Shown in pieces: positions 1 to 7,404 of a DNA stretch of 64,000 bases (positions are counted from its first letter, which is position 1; each line of letters opens with the position of its first letter). Position numbers and translations under genes: made by a program. Below the pieces are notes generated by a model, which was given only the letters and a program-made list of their open reading frames with translations, did not search any database and had not been told where the DNA came from. Source of the stretch: Fen-1231 sp035286465. GTDB lineage: Bacteria; Gemmatimonadota; Gemmatimonadetes; Gemmatimonadales; Gemmatimonadaceae. The DNA lies in contig DATEDF010000022.1 in assembly GCA_035286465.1 (NCBI GenBank), positions 87,516 through 151,515 on the forward strand, in the 5' to 3' direction.

Positions 1-298
1 GCCGGAGCGACGTGACGTCGAGGTCGAAGATGTCCTCGCCGTCGAGCAGCACTTCCCCCTCGACGCGCGTGTCCTTGACCGTCTCGCACATCCGGTTGAG
101 CGTGCGCAGGAACGTGGACTTCCCGCACCCCGACGGCCCGATGAACGCGGTGACGTGATTCGTGGGAATGCGGAGCGAGACGCCGTGGAGCGCCTGCGCC
201 TTGCCGTAGAAGAAGTTGAGCGCCGCGACGCGCACCTTCTCCTCGACGCCCGGACCGAAGAGGCCTTCCGGCACGACCGTCGCCGGCGCCGCGGTCAA
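1..298 (-). CDS. pstB: Phosphate ABC transporter ATPase PstB (partial, C-terminus outside window)
   Basis: ATP-hydrolysing subunit of the high-affinity phosphate importer; cytoplasmic, docks on PstC/PstA. The visible N-terminal ~99 residues include the lead-in LNFFYGKAQALHGVSL and the Walker A motif GPSGCGKST, followed by the PstB-typical FLRTLNRM. The rest, with signature motif and Walker B, runs off the left edge. I place the start at a TTG (296-298) overlapping the pstA stop in a TTGA arrangement; a slightly later in-frame GTG is possible. It is the last visible gene of a pstS-C-A-B operon. Confidence 0.9.
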   Translation of the reverse strand, partial: MTAAPATVVPEGLFGPGVEEKVRVAALNFFYGKAQALHGVSLRIPTNHVTAFIGPSGCGKSTFLRTLNRMCETVKDTRVEGEVLLDGEDIFDLDVTSLR

Positions 299-1155
299 CT
301 GCGCCCCCCGCCGGCGACCCTGCGCCGGAGGATCACCCGCGCGCCGAGGTTGATCAGCAGAATGAACAGGAGCAGGACGAACCCCGCGGCCCACGCCTGC
401 CGGTGCCAGTCGTCGTACGGCGACACCGCGTAGGTGTAGATCATCACGGGCAGCGACGCCGTCGGCTGGTCGAGCCCCGGACTCCAGAAGCGGTTACTGA
501 AGCTGGTGAAGAGGAGCGGCGCCGTTTCCCCCGCTACGCGCGCGAGGTTCAGCATGATGCCGGTGATGATCCCGTCCTTCGCCGCCGGTACCACCACGGT
601 CGCCAGCATCCGCCACTTCGGCGTCCCGAGCGCGAGCGCCCCCTCGCGCAGCCCGCTCGGCACCGCACGCAGGAACTCCTCCGTGCTCCGCACCGCGATC
701 GGGATCATCATGATGCCGAGCGCCACGCCGCCCGCGAGCGTCGAGAAGTGCTTCGCCTTCAGCACGATCAGCGTGTACGCGAAGATCCCGATGACGATGG
801 ACGGCACGCCGTTGAGGAGATCCGTCGTGTATCGCACGGCGAACGCGAAGCCCCGACTGCCGTACTCGGCGAGATACACGCCGCCGAGGAACCCCACCGG
901 CACGCCGATGACCGTGGCGAGCGCGAGGATCTTCGCGCTCCCCACGATGGCGTTCGCCATCCCACCGCCCGGCTCCCCGACCGGCGTCGGCAGCTCGGTG
1001 AAGAACGCGAGGTCAATCCTCCGCGCCCCGTTGACGAAGAGATAGAAGAGAATGAAGAGCAGGACGCCGGCGATCGCCACGGTGCACGCGCCCGTCGCCC
1101 CGAACATCGCGCCGTTCACCACGCGCCGGTACCGGAGTCGCGCCGCGCTCGTCAC
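295..1155 (-). CDS. pstA: Phosphate ABC transporter permease PstA
   Basis: Inner-membrane permease forming the phosphate channel with PstC. About six hydrophobic helices are visible, starting with GACTVAIAGVLLFILFYLF, and the binding-protein-dependent permease loop around residues 165-195 (EGALALGTPKWRM) that contacts PstB. It is 286 residues, normal for the family. Start chosen at the GTG overlapping the pstC stop (GTGA, 1152-1155); the open frame continues upstream but only as a shadow of pstC. Translationally coupled on both sides. Confidence 0.92.
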   Translation of the reverse strand: MTSAARLRYRRVVNGAMFGATGACTVAIAGVLLFILFYLFVNGARRIDLAFFTELPTPVGEPGGGMANAIVGSAKILALATVIGVPVGFLGGVYLAEYGSRGFAFAVRYTTDLLNGVPSIVIGIFAYTLIVLKAKHFSTLAGGVALGIMMIPIAVRSTEEFLRAVPSGLREGALALGTPKWRMLATVVVPAAKDGIITGIMLNLARVAGETAPLLFTSFSNRFWSPGLDQPTASLPVMIYTYAVSPYDDWHRQAWAAGFVLLLFILLINLGARVILRRRVAGGGRS

Positions 1156-2144
1156 GCCGGACTCCCGGCGTGGCGCGACGTGCTCAGCACGAGGAGCCGT
1201 GCCACGCCGTTGATGACGATCGTCAGCGCGAAGAGCACGAGGCCGAGCTCGATGAGCGCGTGCACGTAGAGATCCGACGTCGCCTCGGTGAACTCGTTCG
1301 CGATCACCGCGGCGATGGAGTAGCCCGGCGCGAGCAGCGACGCCTTGATCTGCGGCGCGTTGCCCACCACCATCGTCACAGCCATCGTCTCGCCCAGCGC
1401 GCGCGCGAGCGCGAGGAACACCGACCCCGTGATCCCCCGCCTCGCGTACGGCACCACGACGCGCCACGTCGTCTCCCACTTGGTCGCGCCCAGCGCGAGT
1501 GCGCCCTCCCGCTGCTCCGGCGGCACGGCCAGCAGCACCTGGCGCGACACCGAGACGATGAACGGCAGGATCATCACCGCGAGCACGATCCCGGCCGCGA
1601 GGAAACTCACGCCGTAGAACGGCCCCTGAAAGAGCGGCGTCCACCCGAGCGCCGCCCGCAGGCCGGGCGCGAGGTGCGCCTTGATGAGCGGCATCATCAC
1701 GAACACGCCGAGGAGCCCGTAGATCACGCTCGGCACGGCCGCGAGCAGCTCGATGCAGAAGGTGAGCGCGTCAGAGAGCTTCGGCGGCGCCATCTCCGAG
1801 AGGAAAATCGCCGCGCCGACGCCCACGGGCACGGCGATGAGGAGCGAGAGGAAGGAGGTCACGACGGTGCCGTAGGCGAAGGGCAGCGCGCCGAATACGC
1901 CCGCGTTCGGGTCCCACGTCTGAGTCACGAGAAAGCGCAGGCCGAACTTCTCGCGCGAAAGCCCGGAGTTCGTCCACAGCTCGAAGACGAGGAGCGCGGT
2001 CACGAGGAGGATCGCGCCCGAGGCGACGGTCACCACGAGTCGCGCGGCCTCGTCGCCGCTCACCAGCCGCTGCGCGAACGCGCGCGCCCCCCCGCGGGAG
2101 GCGCGCGCGTCGCGAGGCGGAGGCCCGGCCGGAGCGCCGCTCAC
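1152..2144 (-). CDS. pstC: Phosphate ABC transporter permease PstC
   Basis: Second channel subunit of the phosphate importer. 330 residues; a Pro/Ala/Arg-rich cytoplasmic lead of ~35 residues precedes the first membrane helix (VTVASGAILLVTALLVFEL), with about six helices overall. The EAA-type loop REGALALGATKWETTW near residue 245 pairs with PstB. GTG start, 7 bases after the pstS stop. A later start nearer the first helix cannot be excluded. Confidence 0.92.
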   Translation of the reverse strand: MSGAPAGPPPRDARASRGGARAFAQRLVSGDEAARLVVTVASGAILLVTALLVFELWTNSGLSREKFGLRFLVTQTWDPNAGVFGALPFAYGTVVTSFLSLLIAVPVGVGAAIFLSEMAPPKLSDALTFCIELLAAVPSVIYGLLGVFVMMPLIKAHLAPGLRAALGWTPLFQGPFYGVSFLAAGIVLAVMILPFIVSVSRQVLLAVPPEQREGALALGATKWETTWRVVVPYARRGITGSVFLALARALGETMAVTMVVGNAPQIKASLLAPGYSIAAVIANEFTEATSDLYVHALIELGLVLFALTIVINGVARLLVLSTSRHAGSPA

Positions 2145-2151
2145 GGGCCCG

Positions 2152-3207
2152 TCATTTCACGCCCGCGATCGCCTTCGCCTCCCTGGCGATCACCGGTGCG
2201 GGGAGCTTCGCGTACGCGAGCGCCTCGACCATCCCCTGGCCGTCCGCGAGCATCCACTTCAGGAAGTCCACGAGCGCCTTGTGCTTCGCGCGATCCGGGA
2301 TCGTCGCCGGCACAAGGAGCCAGGTGAAGCTGGAGATGGGATACGACGCCCTTCCCGGCGCGTTCGTGATCGAAACGCGGAAGTCGTCCGGCATCGTCGC
2401 GGCCGCGCCCGCCGCCGCCGCGCTCACGCTCGCGAGGTCGGCGTTCACGAACTCCCCCGCGGCGTTCCGCACCGCGCCGTACGCGATCCTGTTCTGCACG
2501 GCGTAGATCAGCTCGACGTAGCCGATGGCGCCCTCGGTCTGCTTCACCAGCCCGGCTACCCCCGGGTTCCCGCTCCCGCCCAGCCCCACCGGCCAGTTCA
2601 CGGACGTGTTCTTCCCGACTCGCTGCTGCCACGCGGGACTCACCTTCGAGAGGTAGTCCGTCCACACGTACGTCGTGCCGCTTCCGTCCGAGCGGTGCAC
2701 CACCACGATGTCGGTCGCGGGCAGCCGCACCCCGGGGTTCGCCCGCGCGATCGCCACGTCGCTCCACTTCGTGATGGTGCCGAGAAAGATTCCCGCGAGC
2801 GCGTCGCCCGTGAAACGCACGCCGGTCGCCACGCCCGGCACGTTGTAAACCGGCACCACCGCGCCAAGCACGGTCGGGAAGTGCAGGATCGCCGTGCCGC
2901 GCTTCGAGCGGAAGTCGGCGAGCTGCGCATCCGTCATCGGCCCGTCCGTGGCGCCGAAATCCACCGTGCCCTCGGTGACCTGGCGGATCCCGCCGCCCGA
3001 GCCGATGGACTGGTAGTTGATCTGCACGTCCGGGTGCCGCTTGTGGTACTCGTCGAACCACTTCGAGTACATCGGATAGGGAAACGTGGCGCCGGCCCCG
3101 GTGAGCTGGATCTGCGCCGGAAGGACAGCGGGCGCCCACACCACGAGGGCGGCCATCGCGCGAAGCAGGAGTGCGGGAAGCAGGAGTGCGGGAATCGTCG
3201 TGCGCAC
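2152..3207 (-). CDS. pstS: Phosphate-binding periplasmic protein PstS
   Basis: Captures phosphate in the periplasm and hands it to PstC/PstA. 351 residues with a Sec signal peptide ending about VLPAQ, then the PstS hallmark LTGAGATFPYPMYSKWFDEY and the phosphate-contact segments SIGSGGGI and DFGATDGPM. GTG start, with a GGGAG ribosome site a few bases upstream. First gene of the pst operon; a candidate Pho box lies about 40 bases upstream. The signal peptide carries a 15-bp tandem duplication. Confidence 0.95.
   Translation of the reverse strand: MRTTIPALLLPALLLRAMAALVVWAPAVLPAQIQLTGAGATFPYPMYSKWFDEYHKRHPDVQINYQSIGSGGGIRQVTEGTVDFGATDGPMTDAQLADFRSKRGTAILHFPTVLGAVVPVYNVPGVATGVRFTGDALAGIFLGTITKWSDVAIARANPGVRLPATDIVVVHRSDGSGTTYVWTDYLSKVSPAWQQRVGKNTSVNWPVGLGGSGNPGVAGLVKQTEGAIGYVELIYAVQNRIAYGAVRNAAGEFVNADLASVSAAAAGAAATMPDDFRVSITNAPGRASYPISSFTWLLVPATIPDRAKHKALVDFLKWMLADGQGMVEALAYAKLPAPVIAREAKAIAGVK
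3165..3194 (-). repeat. 15-bp perfect tandem duplication in the pstS signal sequence
   Basis: Two identical 15-bp copies (3165-3179 and 3180-3194) encode a duplicated PALLL block in the hydrophobic core of the PstS signal peptide. In-frame, so harmless; probably replication slippage. Confidence 0.8.
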
Positions 3208-3247
3208 GGGAAACTCCCAAAGGTTGCGGGAAAGGTGGGTGGCGGAT

Positions 3248-3264
3248 GTAACGGATCCGTCACG
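3248..3264 (-). promoter_or_regulatory. Candidate Pho box upstream of pstS
   Basis: On the minus strand CGTGAC and CGTTAC hexamers start 11 bases apart (3264 and 3253), about 41 bases before the pstS start. PhoB/PhoP-type response regulators bind direct repeats with 11-bp periodicity. The same CGTKAC unit in the same phasing recurs upstream of the neighbouring porin gene. The site is also nearly palindromic around GGATCC, so a dimeric dyad-binding regulator is an alternative. Confidence 0.45.
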
Positions 3265-3277
3265 GCGGGGGCGCTCG

Positions 3278-3303
3278 GCGCGGCGAAAGCGGGTGCGCCG
3301 CGC
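3278..3303 (-). terminator. Hairpin downstream of the porin gene
   Basis: GCGCGGCG (3278-3285) pairs with CGCCGCGC (3296-3303) across a 10-base loop, just past the porin stop and before the pstS Pho box. No T-tract follows, as is usual for terminator hairpins in very GC-rich genomes. Confidence 0.35.
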
Positions 3304-3329
3304 TGCCCCTCACGCCGCGCATCCCGCGG

Positions 3330-4523
3330 CTAGAACAACGCCTGCCAGTGCAGGAAGAGGACGTTCGACTCCGGCGTCGTCGAGCCGCGCTTGCGCGCCT
3401 GGTGCTGCACGTCGAGCGAGACCGTCACCCTCGGCGTGGGCTCCCAGAAGAGCGAGTAGGTCGTGAAACGGTTGGCCGGACCCTTCGTGTCGTCGGGCTT
3501 GAACTCGTCGCAGCGAGCGATGATGCCCCAGATGGCGGACCGTGAGTTCACGTCCTTCCAGGCCGCCGGCCGCGCGATCGCGAACACCGACGTCACCTTG
3601 CCCGTGACGTCGGTCGTCGTGCGCGGGCTCGTCGCCGTGTTCGTGCCGCCTTCGGCCGTCTCCGTGCGCCGAGCGTAGTCGAGCCCGAACGCGAGACGCC
3701 TGTCCTTGTTGCCGACAAACAGGCCGTACCGGTTCCTCGCGAGCCCGTCGCTTACACCGCCCACCTGCCCCACCCCGCCGTTCTGGAACTTGCTCGCGGT
3801 TTGTCCGGCGTAGGCCCACGGCGAGACGGTGAGCGTGTTGAGCCAGCCGCCCAGCGCCTCGCGGTTTGCGAAGGGCGTGAGCGACACCCGCAGCGCGACG
3901 TCCTTGAAGCGGTCCGACTCCGACGCCGTGTAGCCGGGCCCATTGGTGATCGTGCCGTACACCTCGCCCCACCGGTGGGGGAGCGTCACGGCGACGGCGG
4001 CGCCGACGTCGGCGGAGGAGAAGAACCCGTTGCGTTCGATCGCGACCTGGCCGAGGTAGCGCGGCCAGAATCCTTCCTCGTGGTCAATGACGACGGTGTG
4101 GAGCATCCCGAACCGCATGAGCGCGCCGAGTCCCTTCACGCCTGCGAGGTCGTTGGAGACGTTGAGCTGGAGATACGCGTACTTGAACCGCGCGATCCAT
4201 CCCTTGTAGTAGCCGTTGGTGGCGGCGTCGCCGTTGTTGAAGATGTCGGCCGTCACGCGAATGCTCGCGCGGTCGCCCGCCGGCATCCGGAAGTTCAGGT
4301 ACACGCGCTCGACGTCGAACTTGCTCCCCGGCTTCCCCCCATTCGCGGCCCTGGTGGCCGAGTCGCTCCGGTACTGGTAGTTGGCGTAGATCACGCCGCT
4401 GAAGTCGAGGGCCGGGGTCCCGACTCGAGCGGTCTCCGGCGACTGGGGCCGGGCCGCGCGGAGTGCGAGGAGCGAGGCGAATGCCAGCGGCAGTGCGCGA
4501 CACCAGAGCCGGGACATGATCAT
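3330..4523 (-). CDS. Outer-membrane porin-like beta-barrel protein, probably phosphate-linked
   Basis: 397 residues with a signal peptide ending near LALRAARPQS and a body of alternating short beta segments (e.g. DFSGVIYANYQYRS, KFDVERVYLNFRMP), ending in a C-terminal phenylalanine (HWQALF) as expected of an outer-membrane barrel for Bam recognition. Length and organisation resemble the phosphate/pyrophosphate-selective OprO/OprP porins; selectivity is inferred from position beside pstSCAB and PiT and a shared candidate Pho box. Start at ATG 4523, with an AGGA site upstream; the longer open frame lacks a signal sequence at its front. Confidence 0.75.
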   Translation of the reverse strand: MIMSRLWCRALPLAFASLLALRAARPQSPETARVGTPALDFSGVIYANYQYRSDSATRAANGGKPGSKFDVERVYLNFRMPAGDRASIRVTADIFNNGDAATNGYYKGWIARFKYAYLQLNVSNDLAGVKGLGALMRFGMLHTVVIDHEEGFWPRYLGQVAIERNGFFSSADVGAAVAVTLPHRWGEVYGTITNGPGYTASESDRFKDVALRVSLTPFANREALGGWLNTLTVSPWAYAGQTASKFQNGGVGQVGGVSDGLARNRYGLFVGNKDRRLAFGLDYARRTETAEGGTNTATSPRTTTDVTGKVTSVFAIARPAAWKDVNSRSAIWGIIARCDEFKPDDTKGPANRFTTYSLFWEPTPRVTVSLDVQHQARKRGSTTPESNVLFLHWQALF

Positions 4524-4596
4524 CGGTGAGTTCCTGAAGCGAAAGTGAGGCCGACGCGCCGCGTTCCGCGCGTACGCCGAACTTTCGTCTTGCCGT

Positions 4597-4635
4597 GTCA
4601 CGGCGGAGCGCGCGCGCCGTAACGGTACGGTAACG
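4597..4635 (-). promoter_or_regulatory. Candidate composite Pho box upstream of the porin gene
   Basis: Minus-strand hexamers CGTTAC (4635-4630), CGTTAC (4624-4619) and CGTGAC (4602-4597) lie in exact 11-base phase (11, then 22 bases), about 75-110 bases before the porin start. The hexamer and spacing match the pair upstream of pstS, suggesting one phosphate-starvation regulator controls both. Confidence 0.5.
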
Positions 4636-4674
4636 ACCGAGGGCGAAGAACCGTGCGGCGCCGGCACGTCTCCG

Positions 4675-5712
4675 CTAGAGCGCCACGAAGCGCTCCAGCA
4701 CCAGATACCCGATCGCCGCGATCGTCGCCGCCGCGGGAATCGTGAGCACCCAGGCCCAGATGATCCGCCGCGCGATCCCCCATCGCACGCCGGAGACGCG
4801 GATCGTGGCCCCGACCCCTACGATTGCGCCCGTGATGTTGTGCGTGGTGCTGACGGGGACGCCGAGATGCGACGCAGAGAGGATCACGATCGCGCCCGCC
4901 GACTCGGCGCAGAATCCGCTGACAGGACGCAGTCGCGTGATGCGCGAGCCCATCGTGTGCACGATGCGCCACCCGCCGAACAGCGTCCCGAGCGCGATCG
5001 CGGCGTGGGCGCTGAGGATCAGCCACATCGGCACGTGGCTCACGCTGTCGAGGTAAAACACCCCCAGCAGGCCCTCACGCCCGGCAAAGTGCTCCCGCGA
5101 CGCGTACAGCAGCCCGACGACGATCCCCATCGTCTTCTGCGCGTCGTTGCTGCCGTGCGCCACGGAGAACGCCATGGAGCTGATGATCTGTCCCGGCCGG
5201 AAGAGCTTGTCCACCCGCCGCGGCGACGCCTTCTGGAACAGGTTGAAGACGAGCACCATCAGCACGAACCCGATGGTCATGCCGAGGAGCGGAGAGACGA
5301 CGATTGCCGAAAGCGTCTCGACCCACTTGCGGCCCCACACGAGCGCCGCGAAGCCGCCCCGGGCGAGCGCGGCGCCGGCGAAGCCGCCGATGAGAGCGTG
5401 GGATGACGACGACGGGATGCCGAAGAACCACGTGATGAGGTTCCACGCTATGGCGCCGATCAGCGCCGCGGCGATCACGTTGGGCGTGACGATCGCCGGG
5501 ACGACGAAGCCGCTGCTCACGGCCTTCGCGACGGCGGTTCCCACGAGGATGACCGCCGCGAAGTTGCCCAGCGCCGCCCACACCACCGCGGCGAACGGGG
5601 AGAGTACGCGCGTCCCGACGATCGTCGCGATCGAGTTCGCCGAGTCGTGGAAGCCGTTGATGAAGTCGAACGTGAACGCGATGAGGACAATCGCGAGGAC
5701 GTACGTGGTCAC
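4675..5712 (-). CDS. pit: Low-affinity inorganic phosphate transporter, PiT family
   Basis: Cation-coupled phosphate permease of the inner membrane. 345 residues, about ten helices, with both inverted PiT signature halves: FDFINGFHDSANSIATIVGT at residues ~15-34 and SVAHGSNDAQKTMGIV near 185-200, plus GIPSSSSHALIGG and GVPVSTTHNITGAIVGVG. GTG start. Lies directly after a DUF47 gene (6-base gap), the usual pair in which the DUF47 protein controls the transporter. Confidence 0.95.
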   Translation of the reverse strand: MTTYVLAIVLIAFTFDFINGFHDSANSIATIVGTRVLSPFAAVVWAALGNFAAVILVGTAVAKAVSSGFVVPAIVTPNVIAAALIGAIAWNLITWFFGIPSSSSHALIGGFAGAALARGGFAALVWGRKWVETLSAIVVSPLLGMTIGFVLMVLVFNLFQKASPRRVDKLFRPGQIISSMAFSVAHGSNDAQKTMGIVVGLLYASREHFAGREGLLGVFYLDSVSHVPMWLILSAHAAIALGTLFGGWRIVHTMGSRITRLRPVSGFCAESAGAIVILSASHLGVPVSTTHNITGAIVGVGATIRVSGVRWGIARRIIWAWVLTIPAAATIAAIGYLVLERFVAL

Positions 5713-5718
5713 GTGGGC

Positions 5719-6330
5719 TCAGCGGTTCTTGATGGCGACGCTCTCGAGCACGTTCAGCACGTCCTCGCACTCGTCAATCGCGTGTTCGATGTTGTCGTAG
5801 AGTTCCTTCCACTTGATCACGTCGAGCGCGTTCGGTGTGCCCTCGAAGAGCGCGCCTACGGCCGACGAATAGATCGCGTCTCCCTCCTCCTCCAGCAGCT
5901 TGATCTCCCGCCCGATGCGCTGCACCTCGTGCGAGTCGCGGAGCGACTTCACCGCCGAGGCGATCATCTCCGTGGCCCGCAGGAGCACCTGCGTCAGCTC
6001 CTTCGCGGGCTCGCGCCGGTCCTTGAGATGGAACATCTGCGCCCGGCGCGCCGTGCCGTCCATCAGGTCCACCACATTGTCGAGGCGCGTGGCGAGGAGG
6101 TGGATGTCCTCCCGGTCGAGCGGCGTCACGAAGCTCCGATCAATGCGGTTCATGATCTCGTGCGTGATCCCGTCCGCCTGGTGCTCCAGCTCCTTGATCT
6201 GGCCCGCGAACTGGTCGAGCCGCGTCGGCTCCGTGAACAGGGCGTTGAGGAGCGTCGACGAGCGCGTCATGCGCGTCGCGAGGCTCTCGAACAGGTCGAA
6301 GAATCCTTCGTCCCGGGGGATCAGACGCAC
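5719..6330 (-). CDS. DUF47 family (PhoU-like) regulator of the PiT transporter
   Basis: 203 residues, almost wholly alpha-helical and charged, fitting the TIGR00153/DUF47 PhoU-like helical-bundle family. Recognisable stretches are FFDLFESLATRMTRSSTLL, KELEHQADGITHEI and KWKELYDNIEHAIDECED, the last being the typical C-terminal acidic metal-binding segment. Gene order DUF47-pit is conserved widely and implies a role in gating or assembling the phosphate permease. Start with MRLIPRDEGFFDLF is standard for the family. Confidence 0.9.
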   Translation of the reverse strand: MRLIPRDEGFFDLFESLATRMTRSSTLLNALFTEPTRLDQFAGQIKELEHQADGITHEIMNRIDRSFVTPLDREDIHLLATRLDNVVDLMDGTARRAQMFHLKDRREPAKELTQVLLRATEMIASAVKSLRDSHEVQRIGREIKLLEEEGDAIYSSAVGALFEGTPNALDVIKWKELYDNIEHAIDECEDVLNVLESVAIKNR

Positions 6331-6414
6331 GGGTGCGGGGCCTCCGGCGCCGCTCGCGCCGTCAGTGGGGGAAGTGAAAGCTACCGCGCGGTGAACGAGC
6401 CGCGCAAACGCGCG

Positions 6415-7188
6415 TCAGCCGGTCCGAATGCCCAGCGAGGCGAGCGCGATCCGGCGGCGGGCGAGGAACTCCGGACGCTCGAACCCCTTGATGAGCAGCA
6501 CGCCCGCCACGAAGCCGCCGATGTGCGCCCACACCGCCACGCCGCCGGCGATCTCCGGGTTCGGAGAGAGGATATCGGGCAACCCCGTGAGCAGTTGCAT
6601 CCCGAACCACCAGAGCAGCACGGCCCACGCCGGGAGCGGGATCACCTTGAAGAAGATGAGGAAGTAGAAGAGCATCCGCACGCGCACGCGCGGATAGAGC
6701 ACCAGGTACGCGCCCATCACGCCGCTGATCGCCCCGGATGCGCCCACGGTGGGCACGGGCGAAGCGGGCTCCACCGCGATGTGCGCCACCGAGGCCGCGA
6801 GCCCGCAGATCAGGTAGAACGCGAGGAACCGCCCGCGTCCCATGCCGTCCTCGATGTTGTTGCCGAACACCCAGAAGAAGAGCGCGTTGCCGAGCAGGTG
6901 CCCCCAGCTGCCGTGGAGAAAGAGCGAGAGCACGGGCGTGAGATAGTTGATCCGTTCCGCGTCCACGATGCAGTCGTACTCGCGTGCGATCGGCACGCCC
7001 GAGCCGAGCGGCGCCAGCTGCGTCAGCTCGCCCGGTACCATCCCGAGATTGCACACGCTGAACGCGAGCGCGCGCTCGTCGAACCCGGCTCCCTGCACGC
7101 CGATCCACACCGTGAACATCCCGATCAGGATGAGCACGGTCATCAGCGGAAAGCGGATGGTGGGGTTTTCGTCAGAGAGCGGGATCAT
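6415..7188 (-). CDS. Rhomboid family intramembrane serine protease
   Basis: 257 residues, six to seven helices. Rhomboid landmarks: HGSWGHLLGN in helix 2, catalytic serine in GASGAISG, and a catalytic histidine in the late helix VAVWAHIGGFVAG. It has the large L1 loop with YLTPVLSLFLHGSW. Cleaves membrane proteins within the bilayer; substrate unknown. It is a lone gene, divergent from dnaK across 216 bases in which no clear promoter or CIRCE element is visible. Confidence 0.92.
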   Translation of the reverse strand: MIPLSDENPTIRFPLMTVLILIGMFTVWIGVQGAGFDERALAFSVCNLGMVPGELTQLAPLGSGVPIAREYDCIVDAERINYLTPVLSLFLHGSWGHLLGNALFFWVFGNNIEDGMGRGRFLAFYLICGLAASVAHIAVEPASPVPTVGASGAISGVMGAYLVLYPRVRVRMLFYFLIFFKVIPLPAWAVLLWWFGMQLLTGLPDILSPNPEIAGGVAVWAHIGGFVAGVLLIKGFERPEFLARRRIALASLGIRTG

Positions 7189-7404
7189 CTACGGCGATGC
7201 GCGTTGTGAATGCGCCATTTTGTCAGGCACTATCTCCAAGGCCAGCAAAGAGTTTCCGCCAGTCTGGCCGAGCACGGTGGCCCCGTCCTTGCTCCACCCC
7301 CACTATCGTTACACACGCGAAACCGCCGAAGCCGGCGTCCGAAATTGGGCGCGCGACATCGGCGGGATCGGCGCATCCCAAGATAACTCCGAGGACCGAA
7401 CACC

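Noticed and set aside
7189..7404. CIRCE or sigma-32-type promoter before dnaK
   Set aside because: No TTAGCACTC-N9-GAGTGCTAA or properly spaced heat-shock hexamers are visible.
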